Part shown: in pieces, positions 20,274 through 29,983 of the stretch
Layout of the letters: each line of letters begins with the position of its first letter
How positions within the stretch are numbered: the first letter of the stretch is position 1
DNA from: Glaciimonas sp.
Lineage (GTDB): Bacteria > Pseudomonadota > Gammaproteobacteria > Burkholderiales > Burkholderiaceae_D
Reading direction: 5' to 3'
Assembly (NCBI GenBank): GCA_012927585.1
Contig: JABBOY010000042.1
Location: 62,001 to 126,000 of the forward strand
DNA length: 64,000 bases
Made by a program: the position numbers and the translations under genes
The notes under the pieces: generated by a model
Seen by the model: only the letters and a program-made list of their open reading frames with translations
Told to the model about the DNA's origin: nothing
Databases searched by the model: none

Positions 20274-21200
20274 TTATTTCAGCGACGCCAGCGCCACTCG
20301 CGCAGCGGCCAGATCCCAGGCAGCTTGACCTACGGTTTTAAATACCGGCACCGTCGGCACCTGCGATAAGCGAACCGTGCCATCCAATACCTCCGATAAC
20401 GCAGATACCTGGCTCCAATCGACTTTGGCCCGCAGCAGATCGCCTGCTTCATGCCGGGCACCATCCAGATCGTCCACTATAATTTTCCGCTCATGCAGCA
20501 ATTGCGACGGAAATTCCGCCATGTCCGGCTTGAAAGCGCCCACTCCGATAGCCAATGTGGCGGCGGCAATCTGGGTCGGAATAACCGGGGTTTTGGAAGT
20601 GGTTAAGGCGATCACTACATCGGTGGCGGGCAGCTCCGATTCCAGTTGCGCGGCCCAGAGGGGCATCGCGGTAATCCCGGAATGACACTCGCGCAATGCA
20701 GCGCAAAATGCTTTTGCCTTGTGCAGCGCAGTGGCGGCGATCCAGAACCGCGATATGCCAAAAAAATCCACCAGAGCATCGACGTGCGCTGCAGCCTGGA
20801 TTCCGGTGCCGATGATCAGCACCGATTCGGGTAATTTCGGCAACAGCGTCTGAATGCCGAGCAGCGTGATGGCCGCGGTGCGGCGCGCGGTAACCGTTGG
20901 GCCATCCAGCAGCATCAGCCGGCGTCCGCTGGCGGTTTCAAAAACGATCACTTCACCCTGGATTGCAGGCAGGCCGTGCTGCGCATTATTGGCATGCACT
21001 GTCACTAATTTGGTCACGCTAATATCGCTGCCGATGGCAGGCATGCACAGCAAAACGCTGGCCGGATCAATCGGCACCACCAGCCGCTCGGGAGCCTGGA
21101 TTTGCCGGCTGGCTAATTCGCGCATCGCTTGCGCGATTGCCGGCACCAGTCTGGAATAAGGCAACGCCTGCGCAGTTTGAATCGAATTCAGAATTTTCAT
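20274..21200 (-). CDS. Ornithine cyclodeaminase/mu-crystallin family, probable pyrroline/piperideine-2-carboxylate reductase
   Basis: Members reduce cyclic imines such as Delta1-pyrroline-2-carboxylate (proline and hydroxyproline metabolism) or deaminate ornithine. The 308-residue protein starts MKILNSIQTAQALP, has KLVTVHANNAQHGLPAIQGE, the arginine pair in GPTVTARRTAAITLLG and a Rossmann nucleotide motif VLIIGTGIQAAAHVDAL at about residue 130. The conserved pattern looks closer to imine reductases than to true ornithine cyclodeaminase, but this is by eye. ATG 21200 is preferred; an upstream in-frame start at 21245 would fall inside dispersed element copy 2. It is transcribed opposite to ftsB. 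Confidence 0.78.
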   Translation of the reverse strand: MKILNSIQTAQALPYSRLVPAIAQAMRELASRQIQAPERLVVPIDPASVLLCMPAIGSDISVTKLVTVHANNAQHGLPAIQGEVIVFETASGRRLMLLDGPTVTARRTAAITLLGIQTLLPKLPESVLIIGTGIQAAAHVDALVDFFGISRFWIAATALHKAKAFCAALRECHSGITAMPLWAAQLESELPATDVVIALTTSKTPVIPTQIAAATLAIGVGAFKPDMAEFPSQLLHERKIIVDDLDGARHEAGDLLRAKVDWSQVSALSEVLDGTVRLSQVPTVPVFKTVGQAAWDLAAARVALASLK

Positions 21201-21225
21201 AGTAATAGATTTATATTTTTTATAA

Positions 21226-21300
21226 GGAGTATATGCAAAAAACAATGGTTATCCGCATATATCTATTGCATTATTAAAAAATACATTAGCGGGTATATGT
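21226..21300 (+). repeat. Dispersed intergenic element, copy 2 (forward)
   Basis: It runs from GGAGTATATGC through ATCCGCATATATC to AAAAAATACA and the end GGGTATATGT, and sits in the 163-bp gap between the reductase gene and hslO. Confidence 0.8.
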
Positions 21301-21363
21301 TTTTGAGAAATCTATTGCGTGAACCATCCGGGTGTACTGCACTTCGGCTCAAGATTGCGCAAT

Positions 21364-22329
21364 TCAATGCTTGCATGCGCTGTCAGGCAGCACGTATTCT
21401 ACCGGCACGTCGGTCACAAACAACTGTGCGCAATCGACTTTGTCGAACGCGTAGTGCTGGCCGCAAAAGTCGCAATTAATCTCCAGCGCGCCTTGCTCCT
21501 GCAGCGCATCCGTGATCTCGTCCTGGCCTAGCATTTTCAGCATGTTGCCGACTTTGTCGCGGCTGCAATTACAATTGAAGCGGGGTTGCCGGGGTTCGAA
21601 GACGCGGATAGTTTCTTCCCAGAACAGGCGCTGCATCAGGGTGCCGATGTCGGTCGATAGCAACTCGTCGCGCTGTAAGGTGGTTCCAAGCGCTACTGCG
21701 CGGTACCAGGTTTCCAGGTCATCTTCCACCGGGGCGTCGATGCCGCCGTCCTTGGGCAGTTTCTGCAGCAGCAAGCCGCGCGCTACCGCACCGTTGGCGG
21801 CAAGCCACAGCTTGGTGTCGAGCTGCTCGGAACGCAGCATGTAATTCTCGATTACTTCCGCCACCGTTTCGCCGTCCAGCGGCACGATGCCCTGATAGGC
21901 TTGCTGGCCCGGCAGTTTGTCGTGCGGATCGAGCGTGATCGCAAAGCGGCCTTTGCCATGTGCATGTATCAGTTGCTGCAAGCCGGCCGCGTCGTCGATG
22001 ACAACATCCGGCGCGAGCTTGGCGGTGGCGCGCAGTTGCAGATCGGCGTCGCACTCGACTACCAATAATCGCACCGGGCCATCGCCGTGGATTTGCATGA
22101 TGATCGCGCCATTAAATTTAAGATTGGCCGACAGCAACGCGGCTGCCGCCAGCATTTCGCCCAGCAGCGCCTTGACCGCTGACGGATAATCGCTATGCAC
22201 CAGAATCTGCTGCCAGGTATCGGATAATTCCACTAATTCGCCGCGCACCGCGGCGTTTTCGAACATGAATTTTTGCAGCGTATCTGCTGTATTTTCTGTA
22301 TTTGCGGTATTTGGAATATTTGCCATCAT
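21364..22329 (-). CDS. hslO: Hsp33, redox-regulated chaperone
   Basis: Hsp33 is a cytoplasmic holdase switched on when its zinc-binding cysteines are oxidised. The 321-residue protein has the N-terminal domain with the motif GDGPVRLLVVECDADLQLRA, the linker, and the C-terminal redox switch CNCSRDK ... CDFCGQHYAF with four cysteines. ATG 22329 overlaps the stop of the upstream carbonic anhydrase-like gene in a TAATG arrangement, so the two are coupled; an alternative ATG at 22347 is possible. The N-terminal 20 residues (NIPNTANTENTADTL) are a low-complexity addition. Confidence 0.94.
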   Translation of the reverse strand: MMANIPNTANTENTADTLQKFMFENAAVRGELVELSDTWQQILVHSDYPSAVKALLGEMLAAAALLSANLKFNGAIIMQIHGDGPVRLLVVECDADLQLRATAKLAPDVVIDDAAGLQQLIHAHGKGRFAITLDPHDKLPGQQAYQGIVPLDGETVAEVIENYMLRSEQLDTKLWLAANGAVARGLLLQKLPKDGGIDAPVEDDLETWYRAVALGTTLQRDELLSTDIGTLMQRLFWEETIRVFEPRQPRFNCNCSRDKVGNMLKMLGQDEITDALQEQGALEINCDFCGQHYAFDKVDCAQLFVTDVPVEYVLPDSACKH

Positions 22330-22853
22330 TATCCGATCCGTTTGCATTCTGTTTTGAATAATTGACCGCGCGCGACGTAACTGGCAGCGCTGGCCTGGAG
22401 TTGCGCCACGTCCTGTTCGCTCAAGCTGCGCACGGCTTTGGCAGGCGCGCCGATGATCAGGCTATTGTCGGGAAATTCCTTGCCTTCGGTGACCAGCGCA
22501 CCCGCGCCGATCAGACAATTTTTGCCGATTTTTGCGCCATTGAGAATTATTGCCTGGATGCCGATCAGCGAACCGTCGCCGATGGTGCAGCCGTGCAGCA
22601 TCGCCTGATGGCCGACCGTGACATTTTCACCGATAGAAAGCGGATAACCGATATCGGTATGCAGTACGCAGGATTCCTGCACATTGCTGTTTTTGCCTAC
22701 GCTGATACGTTCATTGTCGCCGCGCAGCGTGACTTCGAACCAGACGCTGGCGTTGGCCGCAATGTCGATTTTGCCGATCAGGTTGGCGCTGTCGGCGATA
22801 AAGGCCGAAGGATCGATTTGGGGCGCGTGCGCGCCCAATTGGTAAATGGCCAT
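22329..22853 (-). CDS. Gamma-carbonic anhydrase family protein (left-handed beta helix)
   Basis: The 174-residue protein has the hexapeptide-repeat pattern of left-handed beta helices ([60 protein letters not shown]) with the zinc-ligand histidines in [19 protein letters not shown]. Relatives (YrdA/PaaY group) include carbonic anhydrases and acyltransferase-like proteins of uncertain activity. It shares an A with the hslO start and is read first in that two-gene operon. Confidence 0.88.
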   Translation of the reverse strand: MAIYQLGAHAPQIDPSAFIADSANLIGKIDIAANASVWFEVTLRGDNERISVGKNSNVQESCVLHTDIGYPLSIGENVTVGHQAMLHGCTIGDGSLIGIQAIILNGAKIGKNCLIGAGALVTEGKEFPDNSLIIGAPAKAVRSLSEQDVAQLQASAASYVARGQLFKTECKRIG

Positions 22854-22910
22854 GTTGTTCCGTAAAATAAGGGGTTAAATTTTGTATGGCGTCATTTTAA
22901 CGCTGCCCGC

Positions 22911-23750
22911 ATGAATCCATCTTCCCCGCCCGATTTCTCCCCGCTGCCAGCAGAATTGCAAGAGTTGCGTGCTGCAGCGCTGTTCTGGCTGTGCGAGCCG
23001 GACCCGGCCACTAAGGCCGCCGGCGTGAAGGCGCTGGCGCAGGCCTGGCTAACGGGCGCGATTGCGCTTGATGCGCAGGCAGTGTTGACGACGCATCGCA
23101 TCATCCCGGGCCAGCCGGCCAAGCCGGAACTGGTGTCGCCGCTGGCTGTGAAACGGCGCGCGATGCATACCGCTGAAGGCCGCGCAATCCTGATCCATGC
23201 GTTGGCGCACATCGAATTCAATGCAATCAACCTGGCACTGGATGTGATCTGGCGCTTTCCGAATATGCCGAGTGCGTATTACGCCGACTGGCTGCAAGTG
23301 GCGAATGAGGAAGCGCTGCATTTCTCGCTGCTGGCCGGGCATTTGCGCGGGCAGGGTTACGCTTATGGCGACTTTCCGGCGCACAACAGTTTGTGGGAGA
23401 TGGCGGCCAAGACCTCAGAGGATATTCTGGCGCGTATTGCGTTGGTGCCGCGCACCATGGAAGCGCGTGGGCTGGATGCCGCGCCGCCGGTACGCGCCAA
23501 GCTGGCGCAGGCCGGCGATCTGGCGGCAGCAGCGATTCTCGACATCATCCTGCGCGATGAAATCGGCCACGTCGGCATCGGCAACCGTTGGTACGACTGG
23601 CTGTGTCGGCAACGCAGCCTGGAGCCGGTGGCGACTTACGCCCGGCTGGCGCAGCAATACGCAGCACCGGTGCAGCGCGGCCCGTTCAATCTGGAAGCGC
23701 GGCGGGCAGCCGGTTTCAGCGAGGCTGAACTGGCGGCGCTGGGGCGGTGA
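22911..23750 (+). CDS. DUF455 ferritin-like domain protein
   Basis: The 279-residue protein belongs to the DUF455 family of ferritin-like proteins: repeated ExxH-type metal sites are visible in HALAHIEFNAINLALD, QVANEEALHFSLLAGHLR and ILRDEIGHVGIGNRWYDW, spread over a four-helix bundle. Relatives are linked to tRNA modification or rubrerythrin-like diiron chemistry, but the function is not established. It is divergent from the carbonic anhydrase-like gene across a 57-bp gap that must hold both promoters. Confidence 0.85.
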   Translation: MNPSSPPDFSPLPAELQELRAAALFWLCEPDPATKAAGVKALAQAWLTGAIALDAQAVLTTHRIIPGQPAKPELVSPLAVKRRAMHTAEGRAILIHALAHIEFNAINLALDVIWRFPNMPSAYYADWLQVANEEALHFSLLAGHLRGQGYAYGDFPAHNSLWEMAAKTSEDILARIALVPRTMEARGLDAAPPVRAKLAQAGDLAAAAILDIILRDEIGHVGIGNRWYDWLCRQRSLEPVATYARLAQQYAAPVQRGPFNLEARRAAGFSEAELAALGR

Positions 23751-24068
23751 AGCGTTGCGCGTTCGCACTCTGCCGGAACTCTTCAATTTTCAATATATTT
23801 GGCAGTATGTATGGATGCCGCTTGTTTTATATGCGGGGAATGCCATATTTATTGGCATACTCATTGTATTGTTATGAATGTGCCTGATGCCGCCGGCGTG
23901 GCGGTATAGCTAAGCAGGTATTTTCCTGTCCGGGCTGTGCTGCAATGCAGCAAAATACACTGTAGCATAGGCAATAACGATCCAATGCAATTTCCAATTT
24001 CCAATTCTCAATTCTATTAACCCGTACTTTCGCATCGTTTCGATGCGTCACTAGCCGGAGGAAACAGT
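23751..24068. other. Intergenic gap with dispersed element copy 3
   Basis: The 318 bp between the DUF455 gene and the patatin gene contain element copy 3 at 23801-23862 and otherwise AT-rich sequence with no gene. A repeated CAATTTCCAATT tract around 23988-24010 is visible but is of low complexity. Confidence 0.6.
23801..23862 (-). repeat. Dispersed intergenic element, copy 3 (reverse)
   Basis: Read on the minus strand it is GAGTATGCCAATAAATATGG followed by CATTCCCCGCATAT and ends near CATACATACTGCC. It shows two hairpins, TGCC/GGCA and CCGC/GCGG, at the places where other copies have other pairs. Confidence 0.65.
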
Positions 24069-25097
24069 GTGAAAAGAAAAATCGTGAGTTTTGCCTTGCA
24101 AGGCGGTGGCTCGCACGGAGCCTTTACCTGGGGCGTGCTGGACCGTTTGCTGGAAGACGGCAGGATCGATATTGATGGCATCAGCGGAGCCAGTGCGGGG
24201 GCGATGAATGCAATCGCACTGGCGCATGGCTATACCGTCGGCGGGCGCGACGGCGCACGGCAGGCGCTGCAGGATTTCTGGGATTGCGTGGCCGGCAAGT
24301 CGCCGTTCAGCCTGATGCCGGACGAGGCCACTTCTGCGCTTGATATAGGCACCCAATCGACGCCACTGCCGATCTTCCAGGCGATGCTGTCGATGGCGCG
24401 TTTTTTCTCGCCTTACCAACTCAATCCTTTTGATATCAATCCCTTGCGCGATATTCTGACGGATCAGATCGACTTTGACCGGATCAGGGCCGAATGCAAG
24501 CTCAGGCTGTTTATTGCGGCCACGCATGTCAGCAGCGGGACGCTGAAACTGTTTCGCAACAAGCAGCTCAGCGTGGATGCGCTACTGGCGTCGGCTTGTT
24601 TGCCGACCATCCACCGCGCCGTCGTGATCGACGGCGAATCGTACTGGGATGGCGGCCTGACTGCGAATCCGCCGCTATTCCCTTTGCTGCATCGCTGTTC
24701 TGCACACGATGTGATGGTGATCCTGCTGCATCCCTATCCGCGCCCGGAAATTCCCACCACCGCCGATGAAATCGCACACCGCTTGGCTGAAATGGGTTTC
24801 AGTTCAGCCTTTTTTACCGAGTTGCAAGGCTTGGCGCTCGTCAAGCGGGAGGCGCAGCGTGACTGGCTTTCGTTTGGCCGACTGGAGCGACGCCTGAAAA
24901 AGCTGAATTTGCATTTGATCGATGCCCAGGAAATGATGAGCCAGCTGAATATTCATAGCAAACTTAATGCGCAGCCAGGCTTCATCCACGCGCTGCGCGA
25001 CGAAGGCCGAAGCCGGGCAGAAGCTTGGCTGGCTCAAAATTTCGACAGTATCGGCACCCGTTCGTCGTTTAATCTGGCGCGCCTGCTGCCTACTTGA
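24069..25097 (+). CDS. Patatin-like phospholipase
   Basis: The 342-residue protein has the patatin fold: oxyanion motif LQGGGSHGAFTWGVL, nucleophile GXSXG in ISGASAGAMNA at about residue 42, and the catalytic Asp of the Ser-Asp dyad in YWDGGLTANPPLFPL. Patatins hydrolyse acyl esters of phospholipids. There is no signal peptide, so it probably acts in the cytoplasm or at the inner membrane. The GTG start at 24069 has AGGAGG-like CCGGAGGAAA 9 bp upstream and gives the normal family start. Confidence 0.88.
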   Translation: MKRKIVSFALQGGGSHGAFTWGVLDRLLEDGRIDIDGISGASAGAMNAIALAHGYTVGGRDGARQALQDFWDCVAGKSPFSLMPDEATSALDIGTQSTPLPIFQAMLSMARFFSPYQLNPFDINPLRDILTDQIDFDRIRAECKLRLFIAATHVSSGTLKLFRNKQLSVDALLASACLPTIHRAVVIDGESYWDGGLTANPPLFPLLHRCSAHDVMVILLHPYPRPEIPTTADEIAHRLAEMGFSSAFFTELQGLALVKREAQRDWLSFGRLERRLKKLNLHLIDAQEMMSQLNIHSKLNAQPGFIHALRDEGRSRAEAWLAQNFDSIGTRSSFNLARLLPT

Positions 25098-25257
25098 CTG
25101 ATGCTGCGCACAAAAAATTCGGCCCGCGAAAAACACCAAAGAGACGGAAAAACGTTTCTGCCGCAGTCGACAGGAACGTGTTGCGCCGTCATTCGTGTTT
25201 TTCGTGGGCAATGCTTTTCAAGTCTTGCTTGCCATGTGCGTAGCGTCAGATACTGAA

Positions 25258-26943
25258 TCAGGACTTGGCGGCGCGTTCCTGTTCCATCATGCGCAGCACG
25301 CGGCGCTGGATTTTTCCAGTGGTGGTCATCGGCAATTGCGCGATGAATTCGATTTCTTTCGGATATTCATACGGCGCCAGTTTGCCGCGTACATGATTTT
25401 GCAATTCGGCGATCAAATGCTGATCGCCGCTGGCGCCGGCTGCCAGTACCACGAAGGCCTTGACAATATTGCCGCGTTCGCGGTCCGGCTTGGGTACGAC
25501 GACCACGCTGGCCACTGCCGGATGCTTGAGCAGGCAGTTTTCGATTTCAGAGGGGCCGATGCGGTAGCCGGCGGCCTTGAACATGTCGTCGGCGCGGCCT
25601 TCATACCAGAGGTAGCCGTCGCCATCCATCCGTGCCAGATCGCCAGTGCGACACCATTGCCCGCTGTATTTGCTATGGGTCGCTGCCGGGTTTTTAAAAT
25701 AGCCGACGAAGAATATCGGATCCGCATCGCCGTGGATATCGGTGCGGTTGAGCGCCACTTCGCCAATCGTGCCGGCACCCACCGGATTGCCGTCGTCGTC
25801 TATCACCGCGACCTGATGACCAGGATAAGGGCGGCCCATGCTGCCGGCTTTGGCAGGCCACTGCAGATAGGAATTTCCGACGATGTAATTTACTTCGGTC
25901 TGACCAAACATTTCATTGAGCGTAACCCCGAGCGCGCTGCGGCACCAGTCGAACACTGCCTCGCCGACCGCTTCGCCGGCGCTCATGATGGCGCGCAACC
26001 GCAGCGTGTAATGCTGTTTCGGAACCGGCATCTCCTTCATCATCATTTTCAAGGCGGTAGGGAACAGGAAGGTATTGGTGATGCGGTATTTTTCCAGTAG
26101 CGTGAAAGCGGTTTCCGCATTGAAGCGGCCGCGATAACCCAGAATCGGCTTGCCGAAATACAAGGTCGGCAACAGCGCATCCATCAGGCCGCCGGTCCAG
26201 GCCCAGTCGGCTGGCGACCAGAAGATGTCGTTGTCTTGCGGGAATCCGTTTTGCGATGCGACAAAGCCGCTTAGGTTGCCGATGATGGCCGAGTGCGGAA
26301 TCAGAGCGCCCTTTGCCGGGCCGGTGGTGCCGCTGGTATAGATCAGAATTGCCGCATCAGTGGCCTGCGTTATCTCCGACGCAAAGTCGGCGCTTGCCTG
26401 GATCATTTCTTGTTGCCAGTCCAGTGCATCCGGCATGTCGTACTCCAGCGCGAGCACGTGTTTGAGATGTGGACAAGTGGCGCGTATTTGCTGCAGATTG
26501 GCAGCACCGGCCTGATCGACGATAACTACTGTCGCAGCGCTATCTTGCAAGCGATATTCCAGAGCATCAGGGCCAAATAGCGATGACAGCGGCATGGCAA
26601 TTGCACCGAGTTGATGGCAGGCAATATGGGCAATTGCCGTTTCGGGACACTGCGGCAGAATGATCGCAACGCAATCGCCACGTTGTACTCCGAGTCGGCG
26701 CAACAGGTTGGAAAGTCGGTTAGCCTGTTCTTGCAGCGCTGCATAGGTGAGCGTTGCGGTGTGGCCGGCTTCATCTTCGAAATAAATCGCGATGCGCCGG
26801 CTGCTGTTGCTGTCCCTGGCCCAGCGCGTGCAACAGACCTCGGCAATATTGAGTTCGGTCGGCACTTCCCATCGGAATGCCTGGTAGATCGCAGCGTAAT
26901 TGTCTACCGCATCCGTCTTCAGTGTGGCGTTGGGGGAATTCAT
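25258..26943 (-). CDS. Acyl-CoA synthetase (AMP-binding; medium-chain/AcsM-like)
   Basis: The enzyme activates a carboxylic acid to its CoA thioester through an adenylate. The 561-residue protein has the AMP-binding signature ILIYTSGTTGPAKGAL, the adenylate motif YIVGNSYLQWPAKAGSMGRP, WCRTGDLARMDGDGYLWYEG and the catalytic C-terminal lysine in TTTGKIQRRVLR. The sequence most resembles the medium-chain acyl-CoA synthetase group (ACSM); substrate range is unknown. ATG 26943 gives M-N-S-P-N; an upstream start at 27042 would add 33 unlikely residues. It is divergent from the following hydrolase across 61 bp. Confidence 0.9.
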   Translation of the reverse strand: MNSPNATLKTDAVDNYAAIYQAFRWEVPTELNIAEVCCTRWARDSNSSRRIAIYFEDEAGHTATLTYAALQEQANRLSNLLRRLGVQRGDCVAIILPQCPETAIAHIACHQLGAIAMPLSSLFGPDALEYRLQDSAATVVIVDQAGAANLQQIRATCPHLKHVLALEYDMPDALDWQQEMIQASADFASEITQATDAAILIYTSGTTGPAKGALIPHSAIIGNLSGFVASQNGFPQDNDIFWSPADWAWTGGLMDALLPTLYFGKPILGYRGRFNAETAFTLLEKYRITNTFLFPTALKMMMKEMPVPKQHYTLRLRAIMSAGEAVGEAVFDWCRSALGVTLNEMFGQTEVNYIVGNSYLQWPAKAGSMGRPYPGHQVAVIDDDGNPVGAGTIGEVALNRTDIHGDADPIFFVGYFKNPAATHSKYSGQWCRTGDLARMDGDGYLWYEGRADDMFKAAGYRIGPSEIENCLLKHPAVASVVVVPKPDRERGNIVKAFVVLAAGASGDQHLIAELQNHVRGKLAPYEYPKEIEFIAQLPMTTTGKIQRRVLRMMEQERAAKS

Positions 26944-27004
26944 CGGGTCTCCAGTATAATTATTGAACGATCGTGCTTTTTGAACACTGTTTAAACCAAT
27001 ATTT

Positions 27005-27892
27005 ATGGAAATCATCAAACAATCTCGCTCTGAATTTATCACGCTTCGCGGCCTGCAATACCATGTGCGTCATTGGGGTAATGATGATGCGCCAAAACTG
27101 TTCATGCTGCATGGCTGGATGGATGTGTCAGCCTCATTCCAGTTCGTGGTCGATCGTCTGCGTCAGGAATGGCATGTGATTGCGCCGGACTGGCGCGGAT
27201 TTGGCCTAACACGCGCGCCCGGTGTTGACTGTTACTGGTTTCCCGATTATGTGGCCGACCTGGATGCCTTATTGGATCACTACGCACCGGCGCAGGCGGT
27301 CAATCTACTGGGGCACAGCATGGGCGGCAACGTGGCTGGCATTTACGCCGGCGTGCGGCCGCAGCGCGTCGGCAAGCTGATTAATCTGGAGGGTTTCGGC
27401 ATGCCTGTGACGCTTGTGCAGCAGGCACCCGGGCGTTACGCGCAGTGGCTTGATGAGTTGCGCCAAAAGCCGGCGCTACGCACTTATCCGAGCCAGGCCG
27501 CGGTTGCCGCCCGGCTGCAAAAGACTAATCCACGCCTGAGCAATGCGCGGGCGGCTTTTCTGTCAGAGCATTGGGCGATTGAAAATAACCACGGCGCCTG
27601 GGAAATCCTAGGCGATCCGGCGCACAAGTTGGCCGGCCCGCTGCTGTATCAGGTCGAGGAAGTAATGGCTTGCTGGCAGGCAATTGCCGCACCGGTGCTG
27701 TGGGTCGAAGCCAGCGACACTGATGTCTGGAAGTGGATGGGGCCAAAATCGGAAGCCAGAATCGAGATTGATCGCCGCATCGCTTTCATTCGCAATGTCA
27801 CTATTGCAATAATAGACGATGCCGGCCACATGCTGCACCATGATCAACCGGAAGTTCTGGCGCGCCTGGTGGAAGATTTTTTGCTGGAATAA
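27005..27892 (+). CDS. Alpha/beta hydrolase
   Basis: The 295-residue protein is a canonical alpha/beta hydrolase: FMLHGWMDVSASFQFVVD, the nucleophile elbow LLGHSMGGNVAG at about residue 97, an acidic residue in VEASDTDVW and the histidine in IIDDAGHMLHHDQPE. The reaction cannot be named; relatives hydrolyse esters, lactones or C-C bonds. It shares a divergent promoter region with the acyl-CoA synthetase gene, which could mean a common role in acyl metabolism, but that is only proximity. Confidence 0.85.
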   Translation: MEIIKQSRSEFITLRGLQYHVRHWGNDDAPKLFMLHGWMDVSASFQFVVDRLRQEWHVIAPDWRGFGLTRAPGVDCYWFPDYVADLDALLDHYAPAQAVNLLGHSMGGNVAGIYAGVRPQRVGKLINLEGFGMPVTLVQQAPGRYAQWLDELRQKPALRTYPSQAAVAARLQKTNPRLSNARAAFLSEHWAIENNHGAWEILGDPAHKLAGPLLYQVEEVMACWQAIAAPVLWVEASDTDVWKWMGPKSEARIEIDRRIAFIRNVTIAIIDDAGHMLHHDQPEVLARLVEDFLLE

Positions 27893-28008
27893 TGCGCCTG
27901 CTGGAGCGTGCCATGCCTATGGCGAAGCGAAAATGTGCACCTGCAGCATCAGGATTGCAAGCGGGGTACAATAAATCTTCCCTTGCTGCGCAACCTTATA
28001 CTATTTTT

Positions 28009-28842
28009 ATGCTGAACGCCGATCTTCATTGCCATTCCAACGTCTCCGACGGCGTCCTGACGCCACAGGCGCTGGCTGCGCGCGCCAAATTGAACGGCGT
28101 TGACCTGTGGGCTTTGACCGACCACGATGAAGTTGGCGGCATTGCGCAGGCCAGGCTAGCCGCGACCGAAAATGAACTGCGCTTCGTGGCAGGGGTGGAG
28201 ATTTCCGTCACTTGGGCGGCACAGACGGTGCATATCGTCGGCTTGCAGATCGATGAAACCAATAGTGCGCTGTTGCAAGGCTTGCAGGCGACTCGCGGCG
28301 GGCGCGAACACCGCGCACGCGCAATCGCTGCAGAACTGGCACAGCATGGTATTGCAGATGCTTACGAAGGTGCACTCAAATATGTAGGTAATCCGAATTT
28401 GATTTCTCGCACGCATTTCGCCCGCTACATCGTCGAACTCGGCCATCAACCCGATATCAGCGCCGTGTTTCGTCATTATTTGTCGGACGGCAAGCCCGGT
28501 TACATACCGCATAGCTGGGCCACACTAAAAGATGCCGTCGGCTGGATTCGCGGTGCCGGTGGCACTGCCATAGTGGCGCATCCGGGACGTTACAAATATA
28601 GTGCGCTGGCGCTTGGCGCGTTTTTGGATGAGTTCAAGCAACTCGGCGGTGCCGCCATCGAAGTTATTACTGGCAGCCATACAACCGATCAGTATCCGAT
28701 TTACGCCAAGATGGCGCAGGATTACGGTTTCATGGCGTCGCGCGGCTCGGATTTTCACGGGCCGCGCGAGTCACGCGTCGATCTGGGCGCATTGCCGCCG
28801 TTGCCGGCCGGGGTGATGCCGGTCTGGCACAATTGGGCTTGA
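28009..28842 (+). CDS. PHP-domain phosphoesterase (RNase AM/YciV-like)
   Basis: The 277-residue protein starts MLNADLHCHSNVSDGVLTP, the metal-binding start of the PHP domain, then ALTDHDEVGGI, EISVTWAAQ, GGTAIVAHPGRYK, and near the end ASRGSDFHGPRESRVDLG, which together supply the trinuclear metal ligands. The closest characterised relatives are YciV/RNase AM, a 3',5'-nucleoside bisphosphate phosphatase or 5'-3' RNase. ATG 28009 is the start; an upstream in-frame start would add residues unlike the family. It lies upstream of htpX by 160 bp. Confidence 0.85.
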   Translation: MLNADLHCHSNVSDGVLTPQALAARAKLNGVDLWALTDHDEVGGIAQARLAATENELRFVAGVEISVTWAAQTVHIVGLQIDETNSALLQGLQATRGGREHRARAIAAELAQHGIADAYEGALKYVGNPNLISRTHFARYIVELGHQPDISAVFRHYLSDGKPGYIPHSWATLKDAVGWIRGAGGTAIVAHPGRYKYSALALGAFLDEFKQLGGAAIEVITGSHTTDQYPIYAKMAQDYGFMASRGSDFHGPRESRVDLGALPPLPAGVMPVWHNWA

Positions 28843-29002
28843 TCGTCCCCGTCCCCGTCCATTATTAGCCTTTACCGCTGCATAGGCGGCGCAAACAGAC
28901 GCGCTATATGTACATTCTGCCAGTCTTGCGCTCTTGAAATTCCTGTGCGAACGCCTTATCTTCGGAATAACTTATTTTGATTCAGTTGATAAAAGGCTTT
29001 AA

Positions 29003-29890
29003 ATGAAACGCATTGTTCTGTTCCTCGCCACCAACCTTGCCGTGATGCTGGTTATGTCAGTCGTATTGTCGGCCTTGGGCGTAAATCGCTACTTGACTGG
29101 CAGCGGCCTGAATCTGGGCAGCCTGATGGCGTTTTCGCTGGTAGTTGGTTTCACCGGCGCGATTTTTTCCCTGTTGATCAGCAAACCGATGGCGAAATGG
29201 TCGACCGGTGCGCGCGTCATTGATGCACCTTCGTCTTCCACCGAGTTGTGGCTGGTCGATACCGTGCGGCGACTGGCTGAGAAAGCCGGCATCAGCACAC
29301 CGGAAGTTGCGGTGTTTGATGGCGCGCCGAATGCTTTTGCCACCGGCGCGTTCAAGAATTCCGCGCTGGTTGCGGTTTCCACCGGCCTGCTGGAAAGCAT
29401 GACGAAGGAAGAAGTTGAGGCCGTCATCGGGCATGAAATTTCTCACGTTGCCAATGGCGATATGGTGACCATGGCCCTGATTCAAGGCGTGGTAAATACT
29501 TTTGTGGTGTTTCTGGCGCGGGTGGTGGCTTATGCAATCGACAAGGCAGTGTTCCGTGGCGGCAATAATGATCGCGGCCCCGGCATAGCATACATGGCCA
29601 CCGTATTTGTTTGCGAATTGGTGTTCGGCTTGCTGGCATCCATTATCGTGGCCTGGTTTTCGCGCCAGCGCGAATTTCGCGCCGACGCCGGATCAGTGCA
29701 GTTGCTAGGCCGCACCGAACCGATGATGCACGCGCTGGCTCGTTTGGGCGGAGTAGAGCCGGGCGAATTGCCGAAGTCGATGGCAGCGTCCGGGATCAGC
29801 GATAGGCCGGGTTTTTCAGCGCTGTTTTCGACCCATCCACCGATTGAAGCGCGTATTGCAGCATTAGCGGCATTGCGCGGCGGCGCATAA
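29003..29890 (+). CDS. htpX: HtpX, membrane zinc metalloprotease
   Basis: HtpX takes part in quality control of inner-membrane proteins with FtsH. The 295-residue protein has two N-terminal membrane segments (about 7-25 and 35-55), zinc motif [14 protein letters not shown] at about residue 140, further membrane segments around 155-175 and 195-215, and a [14 protein letters not shown] motif carrying the third zinc ligand. Length is typical. The ribosome binding site is weak (AAAAGGC). It ends before a 9-bp inverted repeat at 29943-29968. Confidence 0.94.
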   Translation: MKRIVLFLATNLAVMLVMSVVLSALGVNRYLTGSGLNLGSLMAFSLVVGFTGAIFSLLISKPMAKWSTGARVIDAPSSSTELWLVDTVRRLAEKAGISTPEVAVFDGAPNAFATGAFKNSALVAVSTGLLESMTKEEVEAVIGHEISHVANGDMVTMALIQGVVNTFVVFLARVVAYAIDKAVFRGGNNDRGPGIAYMATVFVCELVFGLLASIIVAWFSRQREFRADAGSVQLLGRTEPMMHALARLGGVEPGELPKSMAASGISDRPGFSALFSTHPPIEARIAALAALRGGA

Positions 29891-29942
29891 ATTTACAGTT
29901 TTCCTTAATTTCATTTTTAACTCCGTATTTAACCCAATACCG

Positions 29943-29968
29943 CGACGGTAGTTCTCACGCTACCGTCG
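29943..29968. terminator. Perfect 9-bp hairpin after htpX, no T-run
   Basis: CGACGGTAG (29943-29951) and CTACCGTCG (29960-29968) flank an 8-base loop. Only TTG follows, so it is not a classical terminator on either strand. It may end htpX transcripts or shape the leader of the next gene, whose start is 16 bp on. Confidence 0.45.
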
Positions 29969-29983
29969 TTGTCATTTGCCTCC

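Noticed and set aside
25195-26100. 301-codon plus-strand frame over the acyl-CoA synthetase gene
   Set aside because: Antisense shadow of the AMP-binding enzyme, whose motifs are unambiguous.
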